29,900 bases of DNA from contig JBMSMQ010000010.1 of the NCBI GenBank assembly GCA_049421205.1, positions 1 to 29,900 of the forward strand, written 5' to 3'. The notes below the pieces were generated by a model that was given only the letters and a program-made list of their open reading frames with translations, was not told where the DNA came from and made no database searches. This DNA comes from JAFMIT01 sp049421205 (GTDB lineage Bacteria; Actinomycetota; Actinomycetes; S36-B12; UBA5976). The position numbers and the translations under genes are program-made. Of the stretch, positions 14,494 to 21,891 are shown piece after piece (the stretch's first letter is position 1; each line of letters starts with the position of its first letter).

Positions 14494-16764
14494 ATGAAAA
14501 GACTACTTTCGATTCTACTCGCATTGGTGCTAAGTATTGGTATCTCAATAAGTGCTCAATCAGCCAGTGTCTATTCTGCACTTCAAGTAGATGATGTGAA
14601 AAATCTCGCTACAGGTATGCCGCTTTCAGAATTAGCTGGCGAGCAGATATATTTCGTAATGCCAGATCGTTATGCCAACGGTGAAACTGCCAATGACAAT
14701 GGTGCTGGAGATTCATTTGGTGGTCTCAATAAATCAGATTGGGGATATTTTCACGGTGGAGATTTGAAAGGTCTCAAAGACAATCTTGACCGCATTGAAA
14801 ATATGGGATTTACTGCGATTTGGGTAACTCCAGTTATTTTGCAGCGTGCAGTACAAGGTGGATCTGCAGCGTATCATGGATATTGGGGTATGGACTTCAC
14901 TGAAGTTGATCCCCATTTTGGAAGCAAAGAAGATTTCGAAGCCCTCGTTGATGCCTTACACGCACGCGGAATGAAGATTTATCTCGACATCGTAGTGAAT
15001 CACACTGCCGACATAATTAACTTCAGCGATGGTTACAGCTATGAAACGCTTTCTCTAAAACCTTATAAAGATGCTTCAGGAAACACTATCTCACTTGCGT
15101 CGCTTGCAGGCAAGCCACTTTGTAGTGAAATTCTTTTAACAAATTGTTTTCCACAATTGAATCTCGCCTCATTTCCGAAATCCATCAATGCCGGTGATAG
15201 TAATTTGAAGTGGCCAGCATTCTTGCAGGATGTGAAAAACTATCACAATCGTGGAAACATCTCGAATTGGGCAGATTCTGAGCAATCCCTGTATGCAGAT
15301 TTTTATGGGCTCGATGACTTGATGACAGAGAGCCCAGTTGTGATTGAAGGCCTTGCTGAAATTTGGGCGAACTGGGTAATTGATTACAAAGTTGATGGTT
15401 TTCGAATAGATACTGCAAAACATGTTGATAAAGAATTCTTCAACAATTGGGTTCCAATTGTGTATGAAAAGGTTTCTGCCGAAGGGATTAGTGTTCCCGA
15501 AATGTTTGGTGAAATTGCCACTCCGGATGCAGAATATTTGTCTGAGTTTGTTCGTGAACGAGGTCTTCAATCAATACTTGATTTTTATGGAGCATCTGCT
15601 CTCATCAACTACATCGGTGGTGAATCTGCCCAGACGATGAGCAATCTCTTTAATTACGATGATTATTACAATGTCTCAGAGCATCCATTTGGTCACATAT
15701 CAAATGCATATTCACTTACAACTTTTGCAGGCAACCATGATTTTGGACGTATTGCATCACAAATTCAAAACCAGCTCTATGGAATTTCAATGGCAAATCT
15801 CGCGAAGAAAGTGAATGTTGCCTACTCAATGCTCTTTTTAATGCGTGGATCACCAGTTGTGTATTACGGTGACGAAGTTGGAATGATTGGAGGAGGAGGC
15901 GATAAAGCGGCACGTCAAGATATGTTTCCAACAGAAGTCGTTACATGGAAAACCGAGAAACGTGCTGGCATGAACCCTATTGGTAATGGAAGTTCTCTCA
16001 ACATCCAAAGCCATCCAATTATGGATCACTTAAAAGCGCTTGGAAGTCTTCGCAAGAATCATGAAGCGCTAGCGACAGGTATATTTCAACCGCAAACAGC
16101 TTCAATCACTTTGCCTAAGATTCATAACACAGCATGTAAATCTGTTGGGTTTTCAAAGATTGTGAAAAAAGGCAAGTGGTATGTGCAGTGCCTGAAAGTG
16201 AAGAAAAAGAAAGTATGGAGAGTTGCCATCACGAACCAGATTGCCGCCTGGTCCCGCTTTGATCGTGAAACGTGGCATGAATATGTAGTACTTGCAAATC
16301 CACAAGGTGGCACTCGAAGTGTGAAAGTCAAAGCATTCACTCCAAATGCAGCATTCACTGGAATTTTTGGAACTTCGTCATCATTGACGAGTGCAGGGGA
16401 TGGAACACTCTCACTTTCCATGCCTGCAAATAGTGTGTTTGTACTAAAGAGCTCAACGAAAGTGCCAAGTCCAACGTCTGGTTTTGGTGTGAATATAGAG
16501 TATCAAAAAGATGGACTCGCAATAAAACCAACCCTTACTGCCAAACCAAACCAATCGCGAATTCCAGGGATTGCAACATTTATCTATCGAGTCAATGAGC
16601 AAAGCCCATGGATTCGTCTTGGTGTGGATGACAACAGTGCATATCGTTTCATTATTCCAAGTTGGGTCTGGGGAAGTAATCAAACATTGCAGGTGGCTGT
16701 AATTATGACGACATCTGATGGAGCACATGTTGTCAGTGATGCTCTCACGATTTCAAAGAATTAG
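14494..16764 (+). CDS. Secreted GH13 alpha-amylase with an inserted Cys-pair module
   Basis: A 756-aa secreted alpha-amylase. The ATG at 14494 starts a classic signal peptide (MKRLL, hydrophobic core, cleavage near AQSAS); an in-frame GTG at 14482 would add only four residues. Catalytic motifs: YFVMPDRYANG, region I DIVVNHTAD, region II DGFRIDTAKH with nucleophile Asp306, region III FGEI with acid/base Glu339, and region IV AGNHDFGR with Asp416. The C-terminal beta domain is interrupted at about 536-581 by a Lys-rich segment with two Cys about 18 apart (CKSVG ... YVQCLKVKKKKVW). A further beta domain of about 110 residues ends the protein. It would cleave alpha-1,4 bonds of starch outside the cell, supplying the MalEFG transporter encoded just upstream. 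Confidence 0.92.
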   Translation: MKRLLSILLALVLSIGISISAQSASVYSALQVDDVKNLATGMPLSELAGEQIYFVMPDRYANGETANDNGAGDSFGGLNKSDWGYFHGGDLKGLKDNLDRIENMGFTAIWVTPVILQRAVQGGSAAYHGYWGMDFTEVDPHFGSKEDFEALVDALHARGMKIYLDIVVNHTADIINFSDGYSYETLSLKPYKDASGNTISLASLAGKPLCSEILLTNCFPQLNLASFPKSINAGDSNLKWPAFLQDVKNYHNRGNISNWADSEQSLYADFYGLDDLMTESPVVIEGLAEIWANWVIDYKVDGFRIDTAKHVDKEFFNNWVPIVYEKVSAEGISVPEMFGEIATPDAEYLSEFVRERGLQSILDFYGASALINYIGGESAQTMSNLFNYDDYYNVSEHPFGHISNAYSLTTFAGNHDFGRIASQIQNQLYGISMANLAKKVNVAYSMLFLMRGSPVVYYGDEVGMIGGGGDKAARQDMFPTEVVTWKTEKRAGMNPIGNGSSLNIQSHPIMDHLKALGSLRKNHEALATGIFQPQTASITLPKIHNTACKSVGFSKIVKKGKWYVQCLKVKKKKVWRVAITNQIAAWSRFDRETWHEYVVLANPQGGTRSVKVKAFTPNAAFTGIFGTSSSLTSAGDGTLSLSMPANSVFVLKSSTKVPSPTSGFGVNIEYQKDGLAIKPTLTAKPNQSRIPGIATFIYRVNEQSPWIRLGVDDNSAYRFIIPSWVWGSNQTLQVAVIMTTSDGAHVVSDALTISKN

Positions 16765-16775
16765 AGGTCAGAAAT

Positions 16776-17399
16776 ATGGCAGAGCAATTGGTTGTTGGCT
16801 TTGATCTCGATATGACATTGGTGGATTCTGCTGAAGGTATTGCTGAAGCCCTTGTGCATGTTTGTAGCATCCATGGAGTAGTGATTCAAAAAGCCGATGC
16901 GCTTGCAACTATCGGATTACCCCTTGATCAGGTATTTCCACTCTGGTTACCCGACTTGCCATATGACCAATTACTTGATGAATACCGAGCTCACTACGGG
17001 GTATTCGGTATCCCCAAATCCACGTTGCTTCCAGGTGCACGAGAATCAGTTGATGCCGTGAAAGAACTCGGCGGCAAAACAGTTGTGGTCAGCGCGAAAA
17101 AGAAGGACTTTGTCGACCGAGTACTCAGTGTCGTCGAACTGGATATTGATGTTACCTATGGATACCTTTTTGCAGAACATAAGGGTGAAGCGCTTCGGAG
17201 TGAAAATGCGCAGGTATATGTGGGGGATCACCCAGGAGATATTCAAGCGGCGTGCAGTGCAGGAGCATTGAGTGTGGTGGTGGTATCAGGACCAAGCACG
17301 AAAGAAGAACTTCAATTGAATAACCCTGACGTTCTCTTTGAAAGCCTTTTGGAATTTCCTGATTGGTTACGTACGCACGTTAGCGAAATAGTTCGCTAG
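16776..17399 (+). CDS. HAD-family hydrolase (phosphoglycolate phosphatase-like)
   Basis: A 207-aa HAD phosphatase. Motif I is FDLDMTLVDS with nucleophile Asp10 and acid/base Asp12; motif II is VVVSAKK (Ser106); a Lys at about 136 (HKGEAL) fits motif III; motif IV is VGDHPGD with Asp151 and Asp155. An alpha-helical cap lies between motifs I and II (about 15-90). The fold is closest to phosphoglycolate phosphatase/Gph-like enzymes, but the substrate cannot be read from sequence. AGAGGT precedes the ATG and the gene lies 11 nt after the amylase stop, so it may be at the end of the mal transcript, although by family it may belong with the following cold-shock/DUF3027 group. Its stop codon shares CTAG with the convergent gene. 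Confidence 0.85.
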   Translation: MAEQLVVGFDLDMTLVDSAEGIAEALVHVCSIHGVVIQKADALATIGLPLDQVFPLWLPDLPYDQLLDEYRAHYGVFGIPKSTLLPGARESVDAVKELGGKTVVVSAKKKDFVDRVLSVVELDIDVTYGYLFAEHKGEALRSENAQVYVGDHPGDIQAACSAGALSVVVVSGPSTKEELQLNNPDVLFESLLEFPDWLRTHVSEIVR

Positions 17400-17779
17400 A
17401 CATCCAAGTCATCAGCGATTGCGCGGAGAATCTGTGCAACCTTTTTTGCTTGCGCATCTTGTGGGAAGCGTCCAGCTTTCAAATCTTTACCGACTTTGTC
17501 GAGTAAAACAATGACATCTTCGATTTGAATTGCCAATGCGTCTGCACCTTTTCGTGTGCCACGAACAACCGATGGCAAAGGGTCCAGGATTCGAACAGTG
17601 AGTGCCTGAGGTCCTCGTTTACCATCCACAATCCCAAATTCAACTCGTTGACCTGGACGTAGGGATGCAACACCTTCTGGCAGGGCTGAAGCGTGCACAA
17701 ACACGTCTTCTCCATTGTCATCAGCGATAAAACCAAAGCCCTGTTCGACTTTGTACCACTTCACTTTTCCAGTTGGCAT
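17396..17779 (-). CDS. Cold-shock-domain protein with C-terminal helical extension
   Basis: A 127-aa protein with a cold-shock domain at residues 1-66 (GKVKWYKVEQGFGFI, with RNP1 QGFGFI and RNP2 VFVHAS) followed by an extension of about 60 residues predicted to be helical. The same two-part layout is found in the longer actinobacterial Csp paralogs such as the mycobacterial CspB (Rv0871). It probably binds RNA; the tail may dimerise or contact a partner. AGAGG lies about 6 nt before the ATG. It is convergent with the HAD gene, with 4 nt of overlap. The csp-DUF3027-serC neighbourhood seen here recurs in actinobacteria. Confidence 0.93.
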   Translation of the reverse strand: MPTGKVKWYKVEQGFGFIADDNGEDVFVHASALPEGVASLRPGQRVEFGIVDGKRGPQALTVRILDPLPSVVRGTRKGADALAIQIEDVIVLLDKVGKDLKAGRFPQDAQAKKVAQILRAIADDLDV

Positions 17780-17861
17780 TCCGACCTCTTCTTATCAGTT
17801 TCTAGGCTAGATAGGCATAGGGTAGCGGTGCTCTCTGAAATTACCCATTCGGGCGTAGGAC

Positions 17862-17867
17862 TAGGCT
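17862..17867 (+). promoter_or_regulatory. Putative -10 of a leaderless mRNA (2-TM protein)
   Basis: TAGGCT ends 8 nt before the ATG at 17876, with no Shine-Dalgarno. Confidence 0.35.
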
Positions 17868-17875
17868 TCGCCCAT

Positions 17876-18112
17876 ATGAGAAACGGTGAATTTCTTCAGC
17901 GGCTAGGCGGCACGATTTTTGCCGCAGGCATACTTTTCGGTGTTGTCGCCTTCTCGCCAGCTATCTTTGGAAATCAGACAGTTTCCGGCCTGTGGCTACT
18001 TTCAATGATGAGCGGATTGGGGCTCACTTTGATGCTTTTTGGGTTTTTCCAAACCGCTCGGAGTCGTTCGAAACTTGTAGCCGAGTCAAGGAGCAACAAT
18101 GAGCGCGGTTGA
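17876..18112 (+). CDS. Small two-helix membrane protein, unknown function
   Basis: A 78-aa protein with two predicted membrane helices (about residues 10-30 and 38-61) and a polar, basic C-terminal tail. I do not recognise a named family. The ATG at 17876 is chosen over in-frame upstream starts because it removes a long N-terminal stretch antisense to the neighbouring cold-shock gene, and a -10-like TAGGCT lies just before it. Its end overlaps the DUF3027 start by 14 nt, so the two are probably co-transcribed and translationally coupled. Position and coupling suggest a functional link with DUF3027 but nothing more specific. Confidence 0.7.
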   Translation: MRNGEFLQRLGGTIFAAGILFGVVAFSPAIFGNQTVSGLWLLSMMSGLGLTLMLFGFFQTARSRSKLVAESRSNNERG

Positions 18113-18884
18113 TGTTGCCCGTACGGCACTTTTAGAAATTGCAGAAGCTCATCAAGTTGGGCAACACATTCAAAATCTTGATAACGATGGTCTTTCGATT
18201 ATTCAATTTGAAAATACACACGCAGGCTATGTTGGTTGGCGTTGGTGTGCATCGGTCAATACTGAATACCTCACCGTGAATGAAGTGTGGCTGGAACCAA
18301 GCGAAGGCGCACTTGTTGCAAAAGCGTGGGTGCCATGGGTTGAACGTTTGCAACCTGGAGATCTTGTTCCAGGTGATGTCATTGAAACTCCGATTGACGA
18401 TGATCGTTTAGTACCAGGCTATAGCGATGTCGAAGGATTAGAACTACAGATTGAACCAATGACACCACTATGGTGGAGTTTAGGTTTAGGGAGAGTCAGA
18501 GTGCTTTCGAACACTGGAGTGGATGAAGCAGTTCTCAGATGGCGACAAAGTGACAATGGCCCGAGATCACCGTTTGCTAGATATGCAGAGTTGAATTGCG
18601 TGAATTGCGGTTGGCTGATTCCTGTTGGTGGAAAACTTGGTCAGACATTTGGTATTTGTGCAAATGCGCTCTCACCATCAGATGGAAAAGTTGTGTCATT
18701 CGACCATGGATGTGGTGCGCATTCAGAGAGCGTATTGAAATCCGATGTTGCGGTGAGTGGTTCACTCGTGATTGATGAGATTACTGTGGATGAGATTGAC
18801 CGAGATTCTTTACCTGAATCCGTCGAGCTCGACGAGTCACATGAAGAAGACCAAGAAGGCCAAGAAGAAAACCAGCAAGACTGA
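18099..18884 (+). CDS. DUF3027 family protein
   Basis: A 261-aa cytoplasmic protein matching the actinobacterial DUF3027 family (Rv0883c-type). Visible marks: GYVGWRWCASV, the long block WVPWVERLQPGDLVPGD (77-93), DDRLVPGY, then a cluster of metal-ligand candidates Cys167, Cys170, Cys187, His203, Cys205 and His208 (CVNC ... FGICANALSPSDGK ... HGCGAHSE) that looks like a zinc site. The C-terminal 40 residues are very acidic. A Shine-Dalgarno AAGGAG lies before the ATG. The function is unknown to me. The last 104 nt overlap, on the opposite strand, the coding region of a DUF2530 gene. Confidence 0.9.
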   Translation: MSAVDVARTALLEIAEAHQVGQHIQNLDNDGLSIIQFENTHAGYVGWRWCASVNTEYLTVNEVWLEPSEGALVAKAWVPWVERLQPGDLVPGDVIETPIDDDRLVPGYSDVEGLELQIEPMTPLWWSLGLGRVRVLSNTGVDEAVLRWRQSDNGPRSPFARYAELNCVNCGWLIPVGGKLGQTFGICANALSPSDGKVVSFDHGCGAHSESVLKSDVAVSGSLVIDEITVDEIDRDSLPESVELDESHEEDQEGQEENQQD

Positions 18885-19047
18885 CCTCTGGAAGAACATC
18901 AATTCCGCCGAGTAGGTCATTTCGGACAAAGTCTTGGAAAAGCCAACTGATCAGAGCCAAGAAACCCCAAATTGCTGTCCCAACTCGGGCATATGCCACA
19001 CCTGTGGTTTCATAGACTGGAATTGGTTTCAAACTTTTTACTTGCAC
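18781..19047 (-). CDS. DUF2530 small membrane protein
   Basis: An 88-aa protein with two predicted membrane helices (about 24-40 and 55-70), a preceding YARVGTAIWG segment and a basic tail RRARR. This matches the actinobacterial DUF2530 pattern and often sits beside an NCS2 permease gene, as here. The start is a GTG at 19047; no Shine-Dalgarno is present but TAGCAT lies 6 nt upstream, consistent with a leaderless start. Its 3' end overlaps the DUF3027 gene convergently by 104 nt. Without the overlap the stretch 18885-19160 would hold no gene, which supports it being real. Confidence 0.75.
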   Translation of the reverse strand: MQVKSLKPIPVYETTGVAYARVGTAIWGFLALISWLFQDFVRNDLLGGIDVLPEVSLAGFLLGLLGLLHVTRRARRIQVKNLGQSHPQ

Positions 19048-19053
19048 GTAACG

Positions 19054-19059
19054 ATGCTA
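19054..19059 (-). promoter_or_regulatory. Putative -10 of a leaderless mRNA (DUF2530)
   Basis: On the minus strand TAGCAT ends 6 nt before the GTG at 19047, and no Shine-Dalgarno is visible. Confidence 0.4.
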
Positions 19060-19160
19060 CCGCTTGTCGCGCACAAATCTCACTCACATTTGTCCTACTC
19101 TCTGCCCTTCGCGGCCCTCTTCCCCTCGCGAATTCATCATTCACAGAATAAGGAGAGAGC

Positions 19161-20609
19161 GTGTCCGCATTAGACACATATTTTGGAATAACGGCCAGAG
19201 GTTCAGATCTTGGACGTGAAATTCGCGGTGGATTAGTCACCTTCCTCACGATGGCATACATCGTGGTTCTAAATCCGTTGATTCTTGGATTCACCCCGGA
19301 TATCAATGGCAAATTCCTCGGAGGGCTCGAAGATGGAGCAATCCCGAACCTACCTGCGATCGCTGCAGGTACTGCTCTGGTTGCGGGTGTACTCACCATT
19401 CTGATGGGTGCAGTTGCAAAGTTTCCTTTGGCATTAGCAACTGGACTTGGATTGAATGCATTCGTGGCAAGCATTGCAGCTCGCTACATGACCTGGTCTC
19501 AGGTTATGGGTCTAGTAGTTCTTGAGGGTCTCATCATCACGATTTTGGTATTCACTGGTTTTCGAGTTGCAGTGTTCAAAGCAGTTCCAACCCAACTGAA
19601 AGCTGCGATTTCTGTCGGCATCGGACTTTTCATCACCTTGATTGGATTGGTTGATGCAGGATTCGTTCGCCGAACAGGTGCTGGTCCAGTTCCCGTGACA
19701 CTTGGAGATTCCGGTGCACTTGTTGGTTGGCCAGTTCTTGTGTTTGTCATCGGAACACTCACCATCGCATTTTTGTATGCAAAGAAAATCAAAGGTGCAA
19801 TCTTGATTGGTGTGCTTGGCGCAACAGTGATTGCTGTTATCATCGAATCTGTAGCGAAAATCGGTCCTTCTTATATTTCGCCAACTGAAAGTAATCCTGC
19901 AGGCTGGGGATTGAATGTTCCGAAACTTCCAGAATCGATTATTGCAACGCCAAGTTTCGAGACGCTTGGAAAAATCGATCTCTTTGGTGGATTTGCAACT
20001 GCAGGCTTACTCGCAGCAGGTTTATTGGTCTTCACGTTGCTGATCACTGACTTCTTCGACACTATGGGAACAATGACAGCAATTGGTGCTGAAGCAGAAC
20101 TTATTGATAGCGAAGGAAATGTTCCGAATGCTGACAAGATTCTGCTTGTCGACTCAGTAGCTGCCATTGCTGGTGGTGCTGCAGGTGTGTCATCGAATAC
20201 GTCATACATCGAATCAGCATCAGGTGTTGGTGAAGGTGCTCGTACTGGTCTTGCTTCAATCGTGACTGGTATTGCATTTCTCTTCACAATTTTCTTATCA
20301 CCACTCGTCGCAGTTGTCCCTTATGAGGCTGCAACTCCAGCACTCATCTTGGTTGGTTTCTTGATGATGACACAGGTGAAAGACATTGATTGGAAAGATG
20401 TCACCATCGCACTTCCAGCCTTCTTGACTATCGTCTTGATGCCATTCACCTACTCGATTGCAGTCGGCATCGGAGCAGGCTTCATTAGCCATGTTGTGTT
20501 GAAGGCTGCTGTTGGTAAAGGTAAGGACATTCATCCACTGCTTTGGATTGTTGCTGGAGCATTTCTAGTGTTCTTTGCTTCAGATCCAATTAATCAATTA
20601 CTCGGATAG
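19161..20609 (+). CDS. NCS2-family purine permease
   Basis: A 482-aa permease of the NCS2/AzgA-like branch (PbuG/PbuO-type), expected to import adenine, guanine or hypoxanthine with protons. It has about 12-14 hydrophobic segments. Hallmarks are GLVTFLTMAYIVVLNP near the N-terminus, ATGLGLNAF, the substrate-site motif DFFDTMGT at 297-304, and SSNTSYIESASGVGEGARTG soon after. The GTG start is supported by AAGGAG at 19150-19155, 5 nt upstream. About 110 nt of leader/promoter region precede it, with a weak CGCG inverted repeat. A hairpin follows the stop. Confidence 0.93.
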   Translation: MSALDTYFGITARGSDLGREIRGGLVTFLTMAYIVVLNPLILGFTPDINGKFLGGLEDGAIPNLPAIAAGTALVAGVLTILMGAVAKFPLALATGLGLNAFVASIAARYMTWSQVMGLVVLEGLIITILVFTGFRVAVFKAVPTQLKAAISVGIGLFITLIGLVDAGFVRRTGAGPVPVTLGDSGALVGWPVLVFVIGTLTIAFLYAKKIKGAILIGVLGATVIAVIIESVAKIGPSYISPTESNPAGWGLNVPKLPESIIATPSFETLGKIDLFGGFATAGLLAAGLLVFTLLITDFFDTMGTMTAIGAEAELIDSEGNVPNADKILLVDSVAAIAGGAAGVSSNTSYIESASGVGEGARTGLASIVTGIAFLFTIFLSPLVAVVPYEAATPALILVGFLMMTQVKDIDWKDVTIALPAFLTIVLMPFTYSIAVGIGAGFISHVVLKAAVGKGKDIHPLLWIVAGAFLVFFASDPINQLLG

Positions 20610-20615
20610 TGAAGT

Positions 20616-20641
20616 GGGTGGTGAGCGTCTGCTCGCCACCC
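20616..20641 (+). terminator. Hairpin terminator of the NCS2 gene, without T-tract
   Basis: An 11-bp GC-rich stem (20616-20626 with 20631-20641, one G-U pair, loop GTCT) starts 6 nt after the stop. It has no T run, as in many actinobacterial I-shaped terminators. The next gene's -10 begins just beyond it. Confidence 0.7.
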
Positions 20642-20642
20642 C

Positions 20643-20648
20643 TACACT
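20643..20648 (+). promoter_or_regulatory. Putative -10 of a leaderless mRNA (31-aa ORF)
   Basis: TACACT ends 7 nt before the ATG at 20656. No Shine-Dalgarno is present. Any -35 would lie within the terminator hairpin. Confidence 0.4.
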
Positions 20649-20655
20649 TCAACCT

Positions 20656-20751
20656 ATGACGCCAGCATTCCGTCGCGCAGTCACCCTCGTGGTGCTTTTC
20701 AGTCTCCTTTTGACAATTGTTGTCTCATCGCTCTCTTCATTTTTTGGATAA
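20656..20751 (+). CDS. 31-aa single-helix membrane microprotein (putative)
   Basis: A 31-codon ORF starting MTPAFRRAVTLVV: a short basic N-terminus then one hydrophobic helix of about 18-20 residues ending SSFFG. The basic-inside/hydrophobic pattern is that of a small tail- or signal-anchored membrane protein. It has no Shine-Dalgarno but a well-placed TACACT, like other apparently leaderless genes in the window. It lies between the NCS2 terminator and the end of serC, and overlaps the serC 3' end by 15 nt on the opposite strand. I do not know a function; it could be chance, but otherwise this interval would be empty. Confidence 0.5.
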   Translation: MTPAFRRAVTLVVLFSLLLTIVVSSLSSFFG

Positions 20752-21861
20752 CTCTTCAAGTACCCAATCAATGGATTTCGTGAGAAGTTCGACATCACTC
20801 GGTTCAACAGCTGGGAACATTCCAATTCGCAATTGATTTCGACCGAGTTTTCGATAGGACTCTATGTCTACTATTCCATTAGAGCGCAATGTTTTTGCAA
20901 GTGCAAGTGCATCGATTGAATCATCGAAATCAATAGTGCCAATAACGCGGCTTCGAATCGACTCATCTGTGACAAACGGGGTTGCTTTGGAGTGGTTATT
21001 TGCCCATGAATACAAAATGTTGCTTGACTCATTGGTTCTCGAAACACACCAGGACAATCCACCGTTCGCATTGAACCACTTCAATTGTTCAACAAACATA
21101 ATGGCAGTTGCAATCGCAGGTGTGTTGTAGGTCTGATTCATGCGAGAATTCTCAATTGCCGTCATAAGATCCAAAAACGGCGGAATGTAACGACCGGAAG
21201 ATTTGATGTCTTCTGCGCGTGCAATCGCACGAGGCGACAGAATCGCAATCCAAAGACCACCATCAGAACCAAATGATTTTTGCGGAGCGAAGTAATACAC
21301 ATCCACTTCATTCATGTCCACTGAAAGTGCACCAGCAGCACTTGTTGCATCCACGACGACTAAAGCGTCATCATCTGCACCAACGGGCCGTTTCAACGTT
21401 ATTGCGACACCAGTAGAGGTTTCGTTATGTGCTGTGGCATAAAAATCAATACCAGCTTGCGCTTCGAAAGTTGCCGCAGTACCAGGTTCCGCCTTAATAA
21501 TTATTGGGTCGTCGAGAAAGGGAGCCGCCTTTGCACCTGAGGCGAACTTTGCGCTGAACTCACCGAAAGAAAGAAATTGTGAATTCTTTCGAATAAGGCA
21601 GAACGTTGCAATATCCCAAAAGGCGGTTGAGCCACCGTTTCCAAATACAACTTCATATCCTTCAGGTAAAGAAAAGAAATCTTTCAGTCCGGAGCGTATT
21701 TCGCCGAAAAGATCTTTGACTGCCGCTTGCCGGTGGGAGGTGCCGAGAGGACTGAGTTCAGAAGCGCTCAGTGCTGCAATCTGTTCTGGACGAACTTTGC
21801 TCGGACCCGCTCCAAAGCGACCATCTTTTGGTTTCAAGTTTTCTGGGATAATCACAGACAT
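20737..21861 (-). CDS. serC: Phosphoserine aminotransferase (actinobacterial type)
   Basis: A 374-aa PLP-dependent aminotransferase that converts 3-phosphohydroxypyruvate and glutamate to phosphoserine in serine synthesis. It has the N-terminal PKDGRFGAGPSKVRPEQ block of the mycobacterial/actinobacterial SerC group, the FGNGGSTAFWD cofactor-phosphate loop, VVVDATSAAG with PLP-ring Asp171, and the Schiff-base Lys195 in FAPQKSFGSDGG. Length is typical. In some bacteria SerC also acts in pyridoxal phosphate synthesis (PdxF), and here it is divergent from pdxH. No well-spaced Shine-Dalgarno is visible; AAAAGGA abuts the ATG directly. Confidence 0.95.
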   Translation of the reverse strand: MSVIIPENLKPKDGRFGAGPSKVRPEQIAALSASELSPLGTSHRQAAVKDLFGEIRSGLKDFFSLPEGYEVVFGNGGSTAFWDIATFCLIRKNSQFLSFGEFSAKFASGAKAAPFLDDPIIIKAEPGTAATFEAQAGIDFYATAHNETSTGVAITLKRPVGADDDALVVVDATSAAGALSVDMNEVDVYYFAPQKSFGSDGGLWIAILSPRAIARAEDIKSSGRYIPPFLDLMTAIENSRMNQTYNTPAIATAIMFVEQLKWFNANGGLSWCVSRTNESSNILYSWANNHSKATPFVTDESIRSRVIGTIDFDDSIDALALAKTLRSNGIVDIESYRKLGRNQLRIGMFPAVEPSDVELLTKSIDWVLEELSKK

Positions 21862-21878
21862 TCCTTTTCTAAGGATGG

Positions 21879-21884
21879 TAGTTT
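21879..21884 (+). promoter_or_regulatory. Putative -10 of a leaderless mRNA (pdxH)
   Basis: TAGTTT ends 7 nt before the pdxH ATG at 21892. No Shine-Dalgarno is present in the 30-nt gap to serC. Confidence 0.45.
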
Positions 21885-21891
21885 AGTTTGT

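Noticed and set aside
17693..17875. N-terminal extension of the small 2-TM protein
   Set aside because: It lies antisense to the cold-shock-domain gene and its promoter; translation has no domain-like character.
19108..19132. Inverted repeat TTCGCG ... CGCGAA upstream of the NCS2 permease gene
   Set aside because: Only 6-bp arms with a 13-nt spacer, about what chance gives; no match to a known purine operator or riboswitch.
18885..19160. An apparently gene-free stretch that could hide a mobile remnant
   Set aside because: Most of it is the minus-strand DUF2530 gene, and the rest is the leader of the NCS2 gene.
21727..21891. N-terminal extension of pdxH by 55 residues
   Set aside because: It would run antisense inside serC, is not in the PdxH family, and a -10-like element points to ATG 21892.
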